Positions 15,459 to 23,391 of a DNA stretch of 64,000 bases are shown in pieces. How positions within the stretch are numbered: position 1 is the stretch's first letter; the number at the start of each line of letters is the position of its first letter. Both the position numbers and the translations under genes were made by a program. The notes under the pieces were generated by a model. That model searched no databases. It was not told the DNA's origin and saw only the letters and a program-made list of their open reading frames with translations. The stretch comes from Paenibacillus silagei (GTDB taxonomy: Bacteria > Bacillota > Bacilli > Paenibacillales > Paenibacillaceae): the NCBI RefSeq assembly GCF_017874735.1, contig NZ_JAGGLV010000001.1, positions 496,001 to 560,000 on the forward strand, given 5' to 3'.

Positions 15459-17165
15459 TTAATCCGTTTGCCCCCTGCCGTTATTCCACAGCGTACGGAA
15501 GGACGGGCAGTCCCGGATCAGGGAATCGAAATCCCCTTCCCCCGCCAGTCTGCCTTGCTCCATGACCAGAATCTGGTCCACGCCGCTGATGAAATTCAGC
15601 CGGTGCGCGATAATAATGACCGTCTTATGCCTGAACTCCGCGAACACCGTCTCCATCAGGCTGCGCTCCGTAATATTATCCAGGGCCGATACCGGCTCAT
15701 CGAGGATGATCAGATTCCGCTTTTGCAGGATCGCCCGGGCAAAAGCCAACCGCTGCCGCTCTCCGCCCGACAGCTTCAGCCCGCGCTCCCCAACCCGCGT
15801 CTCCAGCTTCTCCGGCAGCTCCAGTACCTTCTCCTTCAGATGAACCTTGTCCAGCACTGCATACAGCTCCTCATCCGGGACCTGCTGCTCAAACACCATG
15901 TTGCCCCGGATAGTGGTGTCGAAGATCGGACTGTCCTGCGACAGATATGAGATGTGATCATAGTAGCTGTCCAGACTCAGCTCATCAATATCCGTGCCGT
16001 CTACCAGCAACTGTCCGCCGCTTTTTTTGAGCAGGCCTGTAATCAGCTTAATGACTGTTGACTTACCGCTGCCGCTTAAGCCCACCAGGGCAACCGAGGT
16101 TCCGGGCGCGACTGAGAAAGACAGCCGGTCCAGCACCTGCACCTCTCCATAGCTGAACGATACCTCCTTGAATTCGATGCTGCCCTGTAGCTGCGCAAGC
16201 GCCTTGCCCTGCTCCAGATTCCGGTCCTCGGGGGCATTCAGGAATGCCTCGAACCGCTGATAGGTCACCCTGTTCAGCTTATAGCCGACGAATAATACGT
16301 TGAAGATGGCGATTGGCGTATAGATTTTCTCAATGAACATGAACAGCGCGACCATGACCCCGACAGAAGCCTGCCCGGAGACCACATTCTTCACGCCGTA
16401 CAACAACACAATCACCTTAATGACCGTAATGAATAATTCGAATAAGGCGAAGAAGGATTCATGAATCATCTGCAGCTTCGCGCTCTGCCTGATAATCTGC
16501 TGTGCCGCCTTGTTCAGTCTGCCGATCTCCTGCGCGTACTTCTTGTTGGTGCGGAAGACGACCAGCTCCATGAAGCCGCGGACCCCATACCGGGACATAG
16601 CCTCCTGCTGCATAAGCACCGATTCCTTGATCCGGTAGAGAACTTTGAGCAGAACATTCGTTAACAGGAAGATGACCACGTACCCGCCCGCAATCACCAG
16701 CATAATTCTGAGGTCATAGTAGCTGATGAAGAGCAGGCTGAAGAGGATGGTGGGCAGCAGCTCATGCAGCGTCTTCAGGATAAAAGAGAACAGAATGCTG
16801 TTCCCGGCCGCCGCGCCGTTCTCAATCACCTTGATCATCTGGCCTGTGCCCATGTTCTGATAGGCGGAATAATCCATTCTGGAAATTTTGGATAAGGCCA
16901 TAATCTTCAGTCTTTCCGTGATGCTGTTCGATAGATAGGCGCTGGGATATTCATCCGCATAATTCAGCAGGACATTCAGGCCGAGCAGTATCCCGTAGAA
17001 GATAACCCCATATAGGATTTCACGGTAGCCCGTTCCCGCCACCGCCTGATCCAGAATCCGCTGAAAGACAACAATGCCCAGACTGCTTAAGAGCTGAATG
17101 GCGAAGCCGAGACCTATATACAGAGCGGCCCACCCTCTGAGGTGGACAAGACATTTTTTTAACAT
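15459..17165 (-). CDS. ABC exporter half-transporter (permease fused to ATPase)
   Basis: 568 residues. About six membrane segments cover residues 1-310, then the ATPase: Walker A GLSGSGKST, Q-loop SYLSQDSP, signature LSGGERQRLAFARA, Walker B NLIILDEP and H-loop IIIAHRL. It belongs to the MsbA/LmrA-type exporter class, often for drugs, peptides or lipids. The ATG at 17165 has TTGGAG upstream. The 290-nt leader contains its own promoter, a 50-codon ORF and a terminator-like structure, suggesting control by transcription attenuation. Confidence 0.9.
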   Translation of the reverse strand: MLKKCLVHLRGWAALYIGLGFAIQLLSSLGIVVFQRILDQAVAGTGYREILYGVIFYGILLGLNVLLNYADEYPSAYLSNSITERLKIMALSKISRMDYSAYQNMGTGQMIKVIENGAAAGNSILFSFILKTLHELLPTILFSLLFISYYDLRIMLVIAGGYVVIFLLTNVLLKVLYRIKESVLMQQEAMSRYGVRGFMELVVFRTNKKYAQEIGRLNKAAQQIIRQSAKLQMIHESFFALFELFITVIKVIVLLYGVKNVVSGQASVGVMVALFMFIEKIYTPIAIFNVLFVGYKLNRVTYQRFEAFLNAPEDRNLEQGKALAQLQGSIEFKEVSFSYGEVQVLDRLSFSVAPGTSVALVGLSGSGKSTVIKLITGLLKKSGGQLLVDGTDIDELSLDSYYDHISYLSQDSPIFDTTIRGNMVFEQQVPDEELYAVLDKVHLKEKVLELPEKLETRVGERGLKLSGGERQRLAFARAILQKRNLIILDEPVSALDNITERSLMETVFAEFRHKTVIIIAHRLNFISGVDQILVMEQGRLAGEGDFDSLIRDCPSFRTLWNNGRGQTD

Positions 17166-17207
17166 GATCACAATCTCCAATCTTATTCATAAGAGTATGG
17201 CAAAAAA

Positions 17208-17291
17208 GCCGGGAACTCTCCTCGCCACTCCGCGCCAAAGACTCCTGCCTCAGCAGTGTAGTCTTCAAGCGGAATAACTCAGTGTCCCGGC
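17208..17291 (-). terminator. Long structured terminator in the ABC exporter leader
   Basis: On the minus strand GCCGGGAcACT (17291-17281) pairs with AGTTCCCGGC (17217-17208), followed by TTTTTT. Inside are nested helices TCCGC/GCGGA (17273-17269 with 17233-17229), AAGACT/AGTCTT (17265-17260 with 17243-17238) and CTGC-TGAG-GCAG (17256-17245). The 5' arm covers the last codons and stop of the leader ORF, as expected of a translation-sensitive attenuator. The pairing is seen; the regulation is inferred. Confidence 0.65.
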
Positions 17292-17431
17292 TCACAAAGA
17301 ATGACCTTCCAGGCACCGTTCAAGAATCCAGTTAGCTGTGACCAAGAGGACAGACCTCCCCCTTGGTGGCTGGTACGCGTTCTACCCAGCCCGATAACTA
17401 GTTCCTTGCGACGGTACGGAATGGCATCCAT
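17279..17431 (-). CDS. Candidate 50-residue leader peptide of the ABC exporter
   Basis: The ATG at 17431 has AGAGGTG four bases upstream and a promoter about 30 bp before it. The peptide starts MDAIPYRRKELVIGLGRTR and ends WKVILCEPGH; it has no signal peptide and no recognised domain. Its stop codon lies in the 5' arm of the following terminator. The arrangement resembles bmrB-bmrCD of Bacillus subtilis, where ribosome stalling on a leader ORF allows readthrough into a drug exporter. Alternatively the region could be a structured RNA whose frame is open by chance. Confidence 0.5.
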   Translation of the reverse strand: MDAIPYRRKELVIGLGRTRTSHQGGGLSSWSQLTGFLNGAWKVILCEPGH

Positions 17432-17458
17432 TTCACCTCTTTGATAAGATTGACTTTC

Positions 17459-17488
17459 ATTGTATGCCTCGGCCAGACCGGCCGTCAA
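17459..17488 (-). promoter_or_regulatory. Promoter of the ABC exporter leader
   Basis: On the minus strand TTGACG (17488-17483) and TACAAT (17464-17459) are spaced by 18 bp. The spacer contains the inverted repeat CGGCC-ggtct-GGCCG, a possible operator. The promoter starts right after the stop of the upstream TPR gene. Confidence 0.6.
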
Positions 17489-17491
17489 GCC

Positions 17492-17959
17492 CTAGTGCTT
17501 CGTTTCTTTTGCCGCATCCGAATCCGCATCGGGACTGGCATCTGAAGCGGAATCCGCTTCGGCAGCTTCTTCTGCATCCTCGCTCTCCTCGTCCGCAGCG
17601 GCCAGCGCCGCCTTCTCACTGCGGCTCCATTCCAGGAATTCGAGGGTATCCTGATCCTCAGGGTCCAGCTTGTTCGCCTTCTTGAACGCCTTGATCGCCT
17701 GATCGTACTCGTCCAGATAATAGTGGGCGTAGCCGACACGGAAATGCCACAGCGGGTCTTTTTTACCCTGATCTGCCGCTTTGTTGAACCATTTAAGCGC
17801 TTCCCGGTAGCGGCCCAGATTGTTGAGCGCCCGGCCCAGATGTACCGCCAGCTCTTCATCGATCAGCGGTGTCGGCACCTCTTTGATGCGGGATACGATT
17901 TCTTCATATTCGTCCGCCTCATGCCAAGCGTTCAATTGCGCGATTAATTCTTCTCTCAT
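17492..17959 (-). CDS. Short TPR protein, paralogue of the poly-immunity protein N-terminus
   Basis: 155 residues. Residues 1-110 (LIAQLNAWHEADEYEEIVSR, LAVHLGRALNNLGRYREALK, DPLWHFRVGYAHYYLDEYDQ) align closely with the TPR region of the protein at 10207-11937, and the two genes share the GGGAGGCTA upstream context. The C-terminal 45 residues are acidic and low-complexity (EESEDAEEAAEADSASDASP). The ATG at 17959 fits the ribosome site; the longer frame to 17989 does not. Function unknown, probably protein binding. Confidence 0.75.
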   Translation of the reverse strand: MREELIAQLNAWHEADEYEEIVSRIKEVPTPLIDEELAVHLGRALNNLGRYREALKWFNKAADQGKKDPLWHFRVGYAHYYLDEYDQAIKAFKKANKLDPEDQDTLEFLEWSRSEKAALAAADEESEDAEEAAEADSASDASPDADSDAAKETKH

Positions 17960-18045
17960 TGCCCATAGCCTCCCGGTTAATAGTTCCAAGTTCTCTTAGA
18001 GATACTTTATCATTTTCACACCAAGTTTCCCACTGTTGCCGTGCG

Positions 18046-19284
18046 CTAGGCCGGGATAATGATCCGGAAGACAGTTCCCTTGCCCTTCTCGCTGGTGACC
18101 TCAATACGCCCCTTGAGCTTGTTAATCGTGTTATAGGCCATGACCATTCCGAGCCCTGTCCCGTCTGCCTTGGTGGAGTAATACGGCTTGCCCAGCCGCG
18201 AGATCTCATCCTTGGTCATTCCGACACCGGTGTCGCGGATGGTAATGATAATATTCTGTCCGCTCGCGAAGACAGCAATAGACAGGACCGCATCGTCCAC
18301 CCCATCCATCGCTTCAATCGCATTCTTGTACAGATTAATCAGGCATTGCTGCATCTCATTACTGTCATAATGGGTGCTAAGCGGGTTGTTGAAGCTGAAT
18401 TCAACCGCAACCTTGTGGATCGTGGCATACGGCAGGATCACATTCTTGGTGTATTCACATTCAGCCATCAGGTTGGAGTAGACCCGGCTCTCCGACTGCG
18501 GCTTGGCAAAAGACAGATAATCGCTGATAATCTTCTCCGCCCGGTTCAGCTCCAGCAGTGACAGCTCAACATACCCCTTCTCCTCCGGGGAGAGGTTCTT
18601 GGAGAGATTCAGCAGCTGCAGGAAGCCGCTGGTCACGGTTAACGGATTGCGCATCTCATGGGAGACACTGGCCGCCAGCTCACTGACCACATTCAGCCGC
18701 TCCGACTGCATAATCCGCTCACGGTTCCTGAGATTCGCCAGGATCTGCTCCAGCAGGATCATTAGGATCGCCATGACCACCGCGTGCGTAGTTAAGGCAT
18801 AGAAGGCAAGCGTCCAGAACTGGGTATCCAGCTTATTCATGATCTGGCCCAGAATGATCAGATAACAGCCCATCGTCAGGACCGCGATAGAGGTAGCCCA
18901 CAAGATCCGTCCCTTGGGCTTAGAACGGAGAAATCTGGCGCTTATGGAAGGAACCAGAATGAGGACTGCTGTCGAAAAAAGTAAAGATTGGACGGTTCCC
19001 TCACCGCCTATGTAGAAACGGTACACATTCAGAATCACATATAAGGGCAGGGTATGTTTGTACCCTCCATACAAGGCCGCAATCACAAACGGAACATACC
19101 GCAAGTCAAAGATGAACCCGGTCTCCAGCCGGATCGGCTTGGCGATACACAGGATCATGGTGGCGGCGATGAGCAGTACAAGAATCTTATGATTGTAGGC
19201 GTGGGGCCTGTTCTCGAAGAAAATCAGAAATATCAGCACCGGAAACAGCATAAACAAAAAATTGAGCAGCAGCGTCTCAAACAA
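18046..19284 (-). CDS. Sporulation-type sensor histidine kinase (KinB-like)
   Basis: 412 residues. The first 190 form six or so membrane helices with the 5TM-LYT pattern (FDLRYVPFVIAALYGGYKHT). The kinase core has the H-box SHEMRNPLTV, N-box NLYKNAIEAM, G1 DTGVGM and G2 GTGLGM. No response regulator is adjacent, as for phosphorelay kinases that feed Spo0F. A role in sporulation initiation is an inference from family resemblance. Confidence 0.82.
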   Translation of the reverse strand: MFETLLLNFLFMLFPVLIFLIFFENRPHAYNHKILVLLIAATMILCIAKPIRLETGFIFDLRYVPFVIAALYGGYKHTLPLYVILNVYRFYIGGEGTVQSLLFSTAVLILVPSISARFLRSKPKGRILWATSIAVLTMGCYLIILGQIMNKLDTQFWTLAFYALTTHAVVMAILMILLEQILANLRNRERIMQSERLNVVSELAASVSHEMRNPLTVTSGFLQLLNLSKNLSPEEKGYVELSLLELNRAEKIISDYLSFAKPQSESRVYSNLMAECEYTKNVILPYATIHKVAVEFSFNNPLSTHYDSNEMQQCLINLYKNAIEAMDGVDDAVLSIAVFASGQNIIITIRDTGVGMTKDEISRLGKPYYSTKADGTGLGMVMAYNTINKLKGRIEVTSEKGKGTVFRIIIPA

Positions 19285-19508
19285 GGCTAACTTCCTTTCG
19301 GTTCTAATGCTGGTGTCAAGAGATACGTTTGTATTCTGAGCACTATACTTAGAACATTACGCTAACCTGATATTAGAAGTAAAGGAATTATTGTATGCGT
19401 TTTTTCTCCCGGAATTCAAGGAACCCCGCGAGAAGTGTCGAATACGTATGCTTTGAAGGCATGATGCACAGCATTGCATAACTACAGCAACCGAAGGAGC
19501 GGGTATCG

Positions 19509-20306
19509 ATGGCTTTTACCATTAATAATCTGAAGGACAATTCCAACGTAATCATTAAAGAGCAGCTAGGCGGCTTCAGCATCATCGAATACAAAGAGGA
19601 TCTCAGCACCACTACCCGGTATGAAGCAGAGACCAACTTCTTCATGAGCAAGAGCAATATGCGCAACAAGCAGCTGATGATTGAGCTGAATAACAATGAG
19701 GTGATGCTGAGCGCCGGAGCCATGCAGTATATGATCGGCAATATCGAGATGACCTCCGGCATCAAAGGCGTAGGAGGACTAATGCGTAATATGCTGTCCG
19801 GGGCGGCAACCGGAACCAGTGCAGTCAAACCGCTCTACAAGGGAACCGGAACCATCCTGCTGGAGACCACCTACAAATACCTCTGGCTGATTGATGTGGA
19901 CAACGACCATATCGTAATCGATGACGGCATGTTCCTGGCTTGTGAGACTACGCTCGACATCTCCGTTGCGGCACGCAAAAACATCTCCTCTGCCGTCCTC
20001 GGCGGTGAAGGGCTGTTCAACCTTAGCGCGCGCGGCAAAGGGATTCTTGCCCTCGAAGCTCCCATTCCTTCCGAGGAAGCTGTCGTGGTCGAGCTGCAGA
20101 ATGATGTGCTGAAGGTGGACGGGAACTTCGCTCTCATGTGGTCCAACTCTCTGGACTTCACGGTCGAGAAATCAGGCAAGACCCGTCTGGGCTCCGCCGC
20201 CTCAGGCGAAGGCCTGGTCAACGTGTACCGGGGAACCGGCATGGTCTGGCTGGCCCCGCTCATGAATTACAGAAACAGTTTGCTTCAGGGCACGCCTACT
20301 TCTTAA
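19509..20306 (+). CDS. AIM24 family protein
   Basis: 265 residues of beta-rich sequence typical of AIM24/YiaD-like trimeric proteins: MLSAGAMQYMIGNIEMTSG, PLYKGTGTILLE, GLFNLSARGKGILALEAP, VYRGTGMVWLAPL. GAAGGAGCGGG precedes the ATG. The bacterial role is unknown. It is probably monocistronic. Confidence 0.85.
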   Translation: MAFTINNLKDNSNVIIKEQLGGFSIIEYKEDLSTTTRYEAETNFFMSKSNMRNKQLMIELNNNEVMLSAGAMQYMIGNIEMTSGIKGVGGLMRNMLSGAATGTSAVKPLYKGTGTILLETTYKYLWLIDVDNDHIVIDDGMFLACETTLDISVAARKNISSAVLGGEGLFNLSARGKGILALEAPIPSEEAVVVELQNDVLKVDGNFALMWSNSLDFTVEKSGKTRLGSAASGEGLVNVYRGTGMVWLAPLMNYRNSLLQGTPTS

Positions 20307-20363
20307 TAATGCTGGGGTACCGTCCCACCCGCATGAACCCAATCGAAAGGAGGCCCTGTCTTT

Positions 20364-21869
20364 ATGTCCATTCAAGCTGTGCTGTTTGATTTCGATGGAA
20401 CTCTGGCAGACACCCTGCCGTTATCCTTTCGTGCCTTCCAGGCTGTATTTAAGCAATACGACCAGAGAGAGGTCACCCGCGATGAGCTTGTCGCGATGTT
20501 CGGTCCCACCGAGGAAGGCATCATCGGCGGAAATTTCACAGATCCGGCTTCGGTTCCACAAGCAATAGAGGATTATTATTCAATATATAAGCAGGGGCAT
20601 TTCGAAGAATTCCAGAATAATGAGCACATCCTTGGATTACTTCAAGCCTTGAAGGCTCAGGGAATGAAGCTTGGAGTCATTACCGGTAAAAGCAGACGGG
20701 CCTATCACATATCGGCCGGAGCGCTGGATCTGGAGCGTTTCTTCGATATCTCGATTACCGGCGATGATGTGGCAAAGCCAAAACCTGATCCCGAAGGTAT
20801 ACATTCGGCATTGCGAACACTGGGCATTGAACCATCCCAGGCCATATTCGTAGGGGACAGCAATGCGGATATTCTCGCAGGCAAGGCTGCCGGAATGAAG
20901 ACCTACGCTGTCCGCTGGCTACCCACCTTCCAAAGTCAGGCTTATGATCTTGCGCCGGACGGCATTCTGGAGAATGTTGCGGAGTTCCAGCGGCTTCTCC
21001 AATTGAATAACATTATACCAATGACCTACCATTCCAAGCAGCAGGCAGCGGACATTAAAGCGTTGGAGCAGCAGTGCAGCCAGGCCGATTCTATCCAATT
21101 AAGCTCAGACCTGGAGCATCTCGTCAAGGAAGACGGCGACCATGCCCTGCTCTGCTACCGCGAGGATCAGATCATTGGCCTGCTTAGCTGGTTCGCTGCG
21201 GACAGTGATTATGCGCAGATCAATGCCATGGTCCATCCGGATTACCGCCGGCAAGGTGTGTTCCGCAGCCTTGTGAAACGTGCCAGAGCAGACATTGAGC
21301 CTCTTGGCGTACACCGGCTCAGCTACAAAATTCCCGCCGGCTCGCAGACAGGACTATTGGCGGCGCAGGCCCTGGGCGGGGATTTTGACCGGTCAGAATA
21401 CGCCATGTCCTACGCCGGTATGAATTCCGCCAGCCCGCTTCCTTCAGAGCTAATCCTGCTTCCCGCTGCGCCAGAGGATTTCGAATTCACGGTCTCCTGC
21501 TCCTCCCAGGCCTTCGGAGAACCGGAAGACGATACGCGCAAGTACTTCACACAGACGGATGAGCCAGAGCGGATAACGTATATCGCTTGGACAGGGAGTG
21601 AACGAATCGGCCTGATCCGGGTCAACTATATCAATGAGGATACGGCTTTTATTCATAATTTCTGTATCCTGCCTTCCTATCAGGGGAAGGGGGCTGGCGA
21701 AAAGGTACTAAGACAGACCGTCGGTATCCTGTCGCAGAAGCCCTACCCGGTTATTCGCCTAAGTGTTGTCACCGGGAATGTCCGGGCGCTGAATCTCTAT
21801 CTCCGTGCCGGATTTAAGATTAATTCAGAGTATAAATATTACAGCGGCAGCCTGTACCTTGAACCGTAA
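20364..21869 (+). CDS. HAD hydrolase fused to a two-lobed GNAT acetyltransferase
   Basis: 501 residues. Residues 1-210 are a phosphoglycolate-phosphatase-like HAD (VLFDFDGTLADT, GVITGKSRR, DDVAKPKPDPEG, IFVGDSNADILAG). Residues 215-500 contain GNAT material in two lobes: AMVHPDYRRQGVFRSLVKRA and FCILPSYQGKGAGEKVLRQT, ending NVRALNLYLRAGFKI. The frame is continuous with no start inside, so this is a real fusion. AAAGGAGG precedes the ATG. A combined phosphatase/acetyltransferase acting on one metabolite is possible. Confidence 0.85.
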   Translation: MSIQAVLFDFDGTLADTLPLSFRAFQAVFKQYDQREVTRDELVAMFGPTEEGIIGGNFTDPASVPQAIEDYYSIYKQGHFEEFQNNEHILGLLQALKAQGMKLGVITGKSRRAYHISAGALDLERFFDISITGDDVAKPKPDPEGIHSALRTLGIEPSQAIFVGDSNADILAGKAAGMKTYAVRWLPTFQSQAYDLAPDGILENVAEFQRLLQLNNIIPMTYHSKQQAADIKALEQQCSQADSIQLSSDLEHLVKEDGDHALLCYREDQIIGLLSWFAADSDYAQINAMVHPDYRRQGVFRSLVKRARADIEPLGVHRLSYKIPAGSQTGLLAAQALGGDFDRSEYAMSYAGMNSASPLPSELILLPAAPEDFEFTVSCSSQAFGEPEDDTRKYFTQTDEPERITYIAWTGSERIGLIRVNYINEDTAFIHNFCILPSYQGKGAGEKVLRQTVGILSQKPYPVIRLSVVTGNVRALNLYLRAGFKINSEYKYYSGSLYLEP

Positions 21870-21900
21870 TTGCAGCTTTAACTACAGTCAGCACATGCCA

Positions 21901-21938
21901 AAAAAGATCCTCTTTCTGATTGAGAAAGGGGATCTTTT
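21901..21938. terminator. Bidirectional intrinsic terminator
   Basis: AAAAGATCC pairs with GGATCTTTT, with TCTTTC/GAGAAAG pairing inside. It separates the HAD-GNAT gene from the converging spore protein gene. Confidence 0.8.
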
Positions 21939-21968
21939 GCACGCGGGCACATATATCTTATATCGCAT

Positions 21969-22253
21969 CTATGACTTCTGCTTACCCGCCAGCTGCTCCT
22001 GTGCCAGACGCACCATCTCACGAACCATGGAGCCTCCGATGCGGCCGCCAATCTGTCCCGCCGACTCAGTCGTCAGCTTGCCGTTATTTCCGGCCTGCAG
22101 CGGAATGCCCAGTTCCTTCGCCACCTCGTATTTCACATCGTCCGGGTGATTCGGATCTACGTGATATCCTTCCTGCCTCATAACCTCCGCTTTGAATGTC
22201 TGCATTCCCTGGGCGGAACCTGGTACAGCATATTTTCTGCTTCTTCTCGCCAT
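21969..22253 (-). CDS. Alpha/beta-type small acid-soluble spore protein
   Basis: 94 residues; member of the DNA-coating spore proteins. Visible family segments are YEVAKELGIPL with the cleavage-site-like start, NNGKLTTESAGQIGGRIGGS and MVREMVRLAQEQL. The N-terminus (MARRSRKYAVPGSAQG) is longer than usual. Its ribosome site GGGAG lies in a hairpin with CACACTCC about 30 nt upstream, which could limit translation. Forespore expression by sigma G is expected from the family. Confidence 0.88.
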   Translation of the reverse strand: MARRSRKYAVPGSAQGMQTFKAEVMRQEGYHVDPNHPDDVKYEVAKELGIPLQAGNNGKLTTESAGQIGGRIGGSMVREMVRLAQEQLAGKQKS

Positions 22254-22325
22254 TTAAGGACACACTCCCTTGCTGTCTTTCCCCTAAGTTGCCCAGGAGT
22301 GTGGACCTTCATTCCCTGTCGTCCT

Positions 22326-23243
22326 TTAAGACTGCATCCCGTCCTCAATCCGCTGCATGAATTCTTCCACCGCGCTGTAGCCCAGCTGCTTGAGATACCA
22401 GTTGTTCGCAGCCGCTTCAATCAAACCGGCTACATCGCGGCCCGGCTGAAGCTGGACCTCGATATGCGGGATTTGCACCCCGAGATATTCGGTGAACTGG
22501 GGCACCAGCTCCAGCTCATTGTTGAGCGAATTCTCCTGCCAGGGGGCAAGCTCGATATCGAGCACGATCCGCGTCTCATCCTGGAACGCCCGCCGCCCAT
22601 ACTGCCGTACGACGTTGATCAGGCCGATGCTGCGCAGGGCCAGGAATTCACGTGTGGTCTCATTATGGGTCCCGAGGAGAGTCGCCGGACCCAGCTTCTT
22701 CAGCACCACAATATCATCAGCCACGAAGCGGTGGCCCCTGCGGATCAGCGTATGCGCCGTCTCGCTCTTGCCGATCCCCGACTTGCCCCGCAGCAGAATT
22801 CCTATTCCCGATACGTTAACGCATACCCCGTGGATAGACAGTTCGGGCGCCAGCGTCTTCACCAGGAAGCTGTCCAGCTTGGCGATGAACTCGGTGGTCA
22901 CCTCCGGCGTCCGCAGCAGCGGAATGCCTTCCTGGTCACAGAACAGCGTCAGGTAAGGAATCTCCTGCTGGCCGCTGGTCACGATGAAGCAGGGCGGATG
23001 GTATTTGACGATGTTGCCGATATGCAGCATCCGCTCCTCTACACTCAGCGTTAACAGGTAGTTGATCTCTTTACGTCCAAGGACCTGCACCCGCTCCATC
23101 GGAAAAAAATCAAAATAACCGACAAACTCCAGACCCGGTCTGTGCGTCCTTGGACGGGTGATGTTCCGGTCCATCCGGCCCGCTCCGGCGAGCACCTCCA
23201 GATGGAATTTCTCTACAAGACTCTGCACGCTGATAGATTTCAT
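22326..23243 (-). CDS. HPr kinase/phosphorylase-like protein (divergent)
   Basis: 305 residues with the HprK fold: LEVLAGAGRMDRNIT, RPGLEFVGYFDFFPMERVQV, IHGV with the catalytic His (138), Walker A GKSGIGKSE (153-161), RFVADD (173-178), RSIGLIN in place of the usual RGLGIINV, and RRAFQDETRI in place of GAGAVR. HprK normally phosphorylates HPr Ser46 in carbon catabolite control and is followed by lgt; here it stands alone. It is probably a paralogue whose target may differ. Confidence 0.82.
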   Translation of the reverse strand: MKSISVQSLVEKFHLEVLAGAGRMDRNITRPRTHRPGLEFVGYFDFFPMERVQVLGRKEINYLLTLSVEERMLHIGNIVKYHPPCFIVTSGQQEIPYLTLFCDQEGIPLLRTPEVTTEFIAKLDSFLVKTLAPELSIHGVCVNVSGIGILLRGKSGIGKSETAHTLIRRGHRFVADDIVVLKKLGPATLLGTHNETTREFLALRSIGLINVVRQYGRRAFQDETRIVLDIELAPWQENSLNNELELVPQFTEYLGVQIPHIEVQLQPGRDVAGLIEAAANNWYLKQLGYSAVEEFMQRIEDGMQS

Positions 23244-23391
23244 GTGATCCCCTCACAATCCAATATTTTCCGATAGATTTATCTAAAAATCTTGTAATCT
23301 GCACACGCTAATTATATATTAAAAACAATATATAAGACCTAAGACCCACAAAAATCAATAAATACTATTAAAATCAAGAAGGTGTAACATA

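Noticed and set aside
17020..17316. 98-codon minus-strand frame overlapping the ABC exporter start and leader
   Set aside because: It overlaps the well-supported exporter start and the nested hairpins of the leader, and has no ribosome site.
17430..17460. Resemblance of AATCTTATCAAAGAGGTG to the start of a SAM-I riboswitch
   Set aside because: The following conserved GGAGGGA and GATGAAGCCC-type blocks are absent, and the gene downstream is not a sulfur gene. A T-box was also excluded because no GGTGGNACCGCG motif precedes the terminator.
22146..23054. Open frame opposite the HPr-kinase-like gene
   Set aside because: Opposite strand encodes Walker A and other HprK motifs; it also runs across the SASP gene start.
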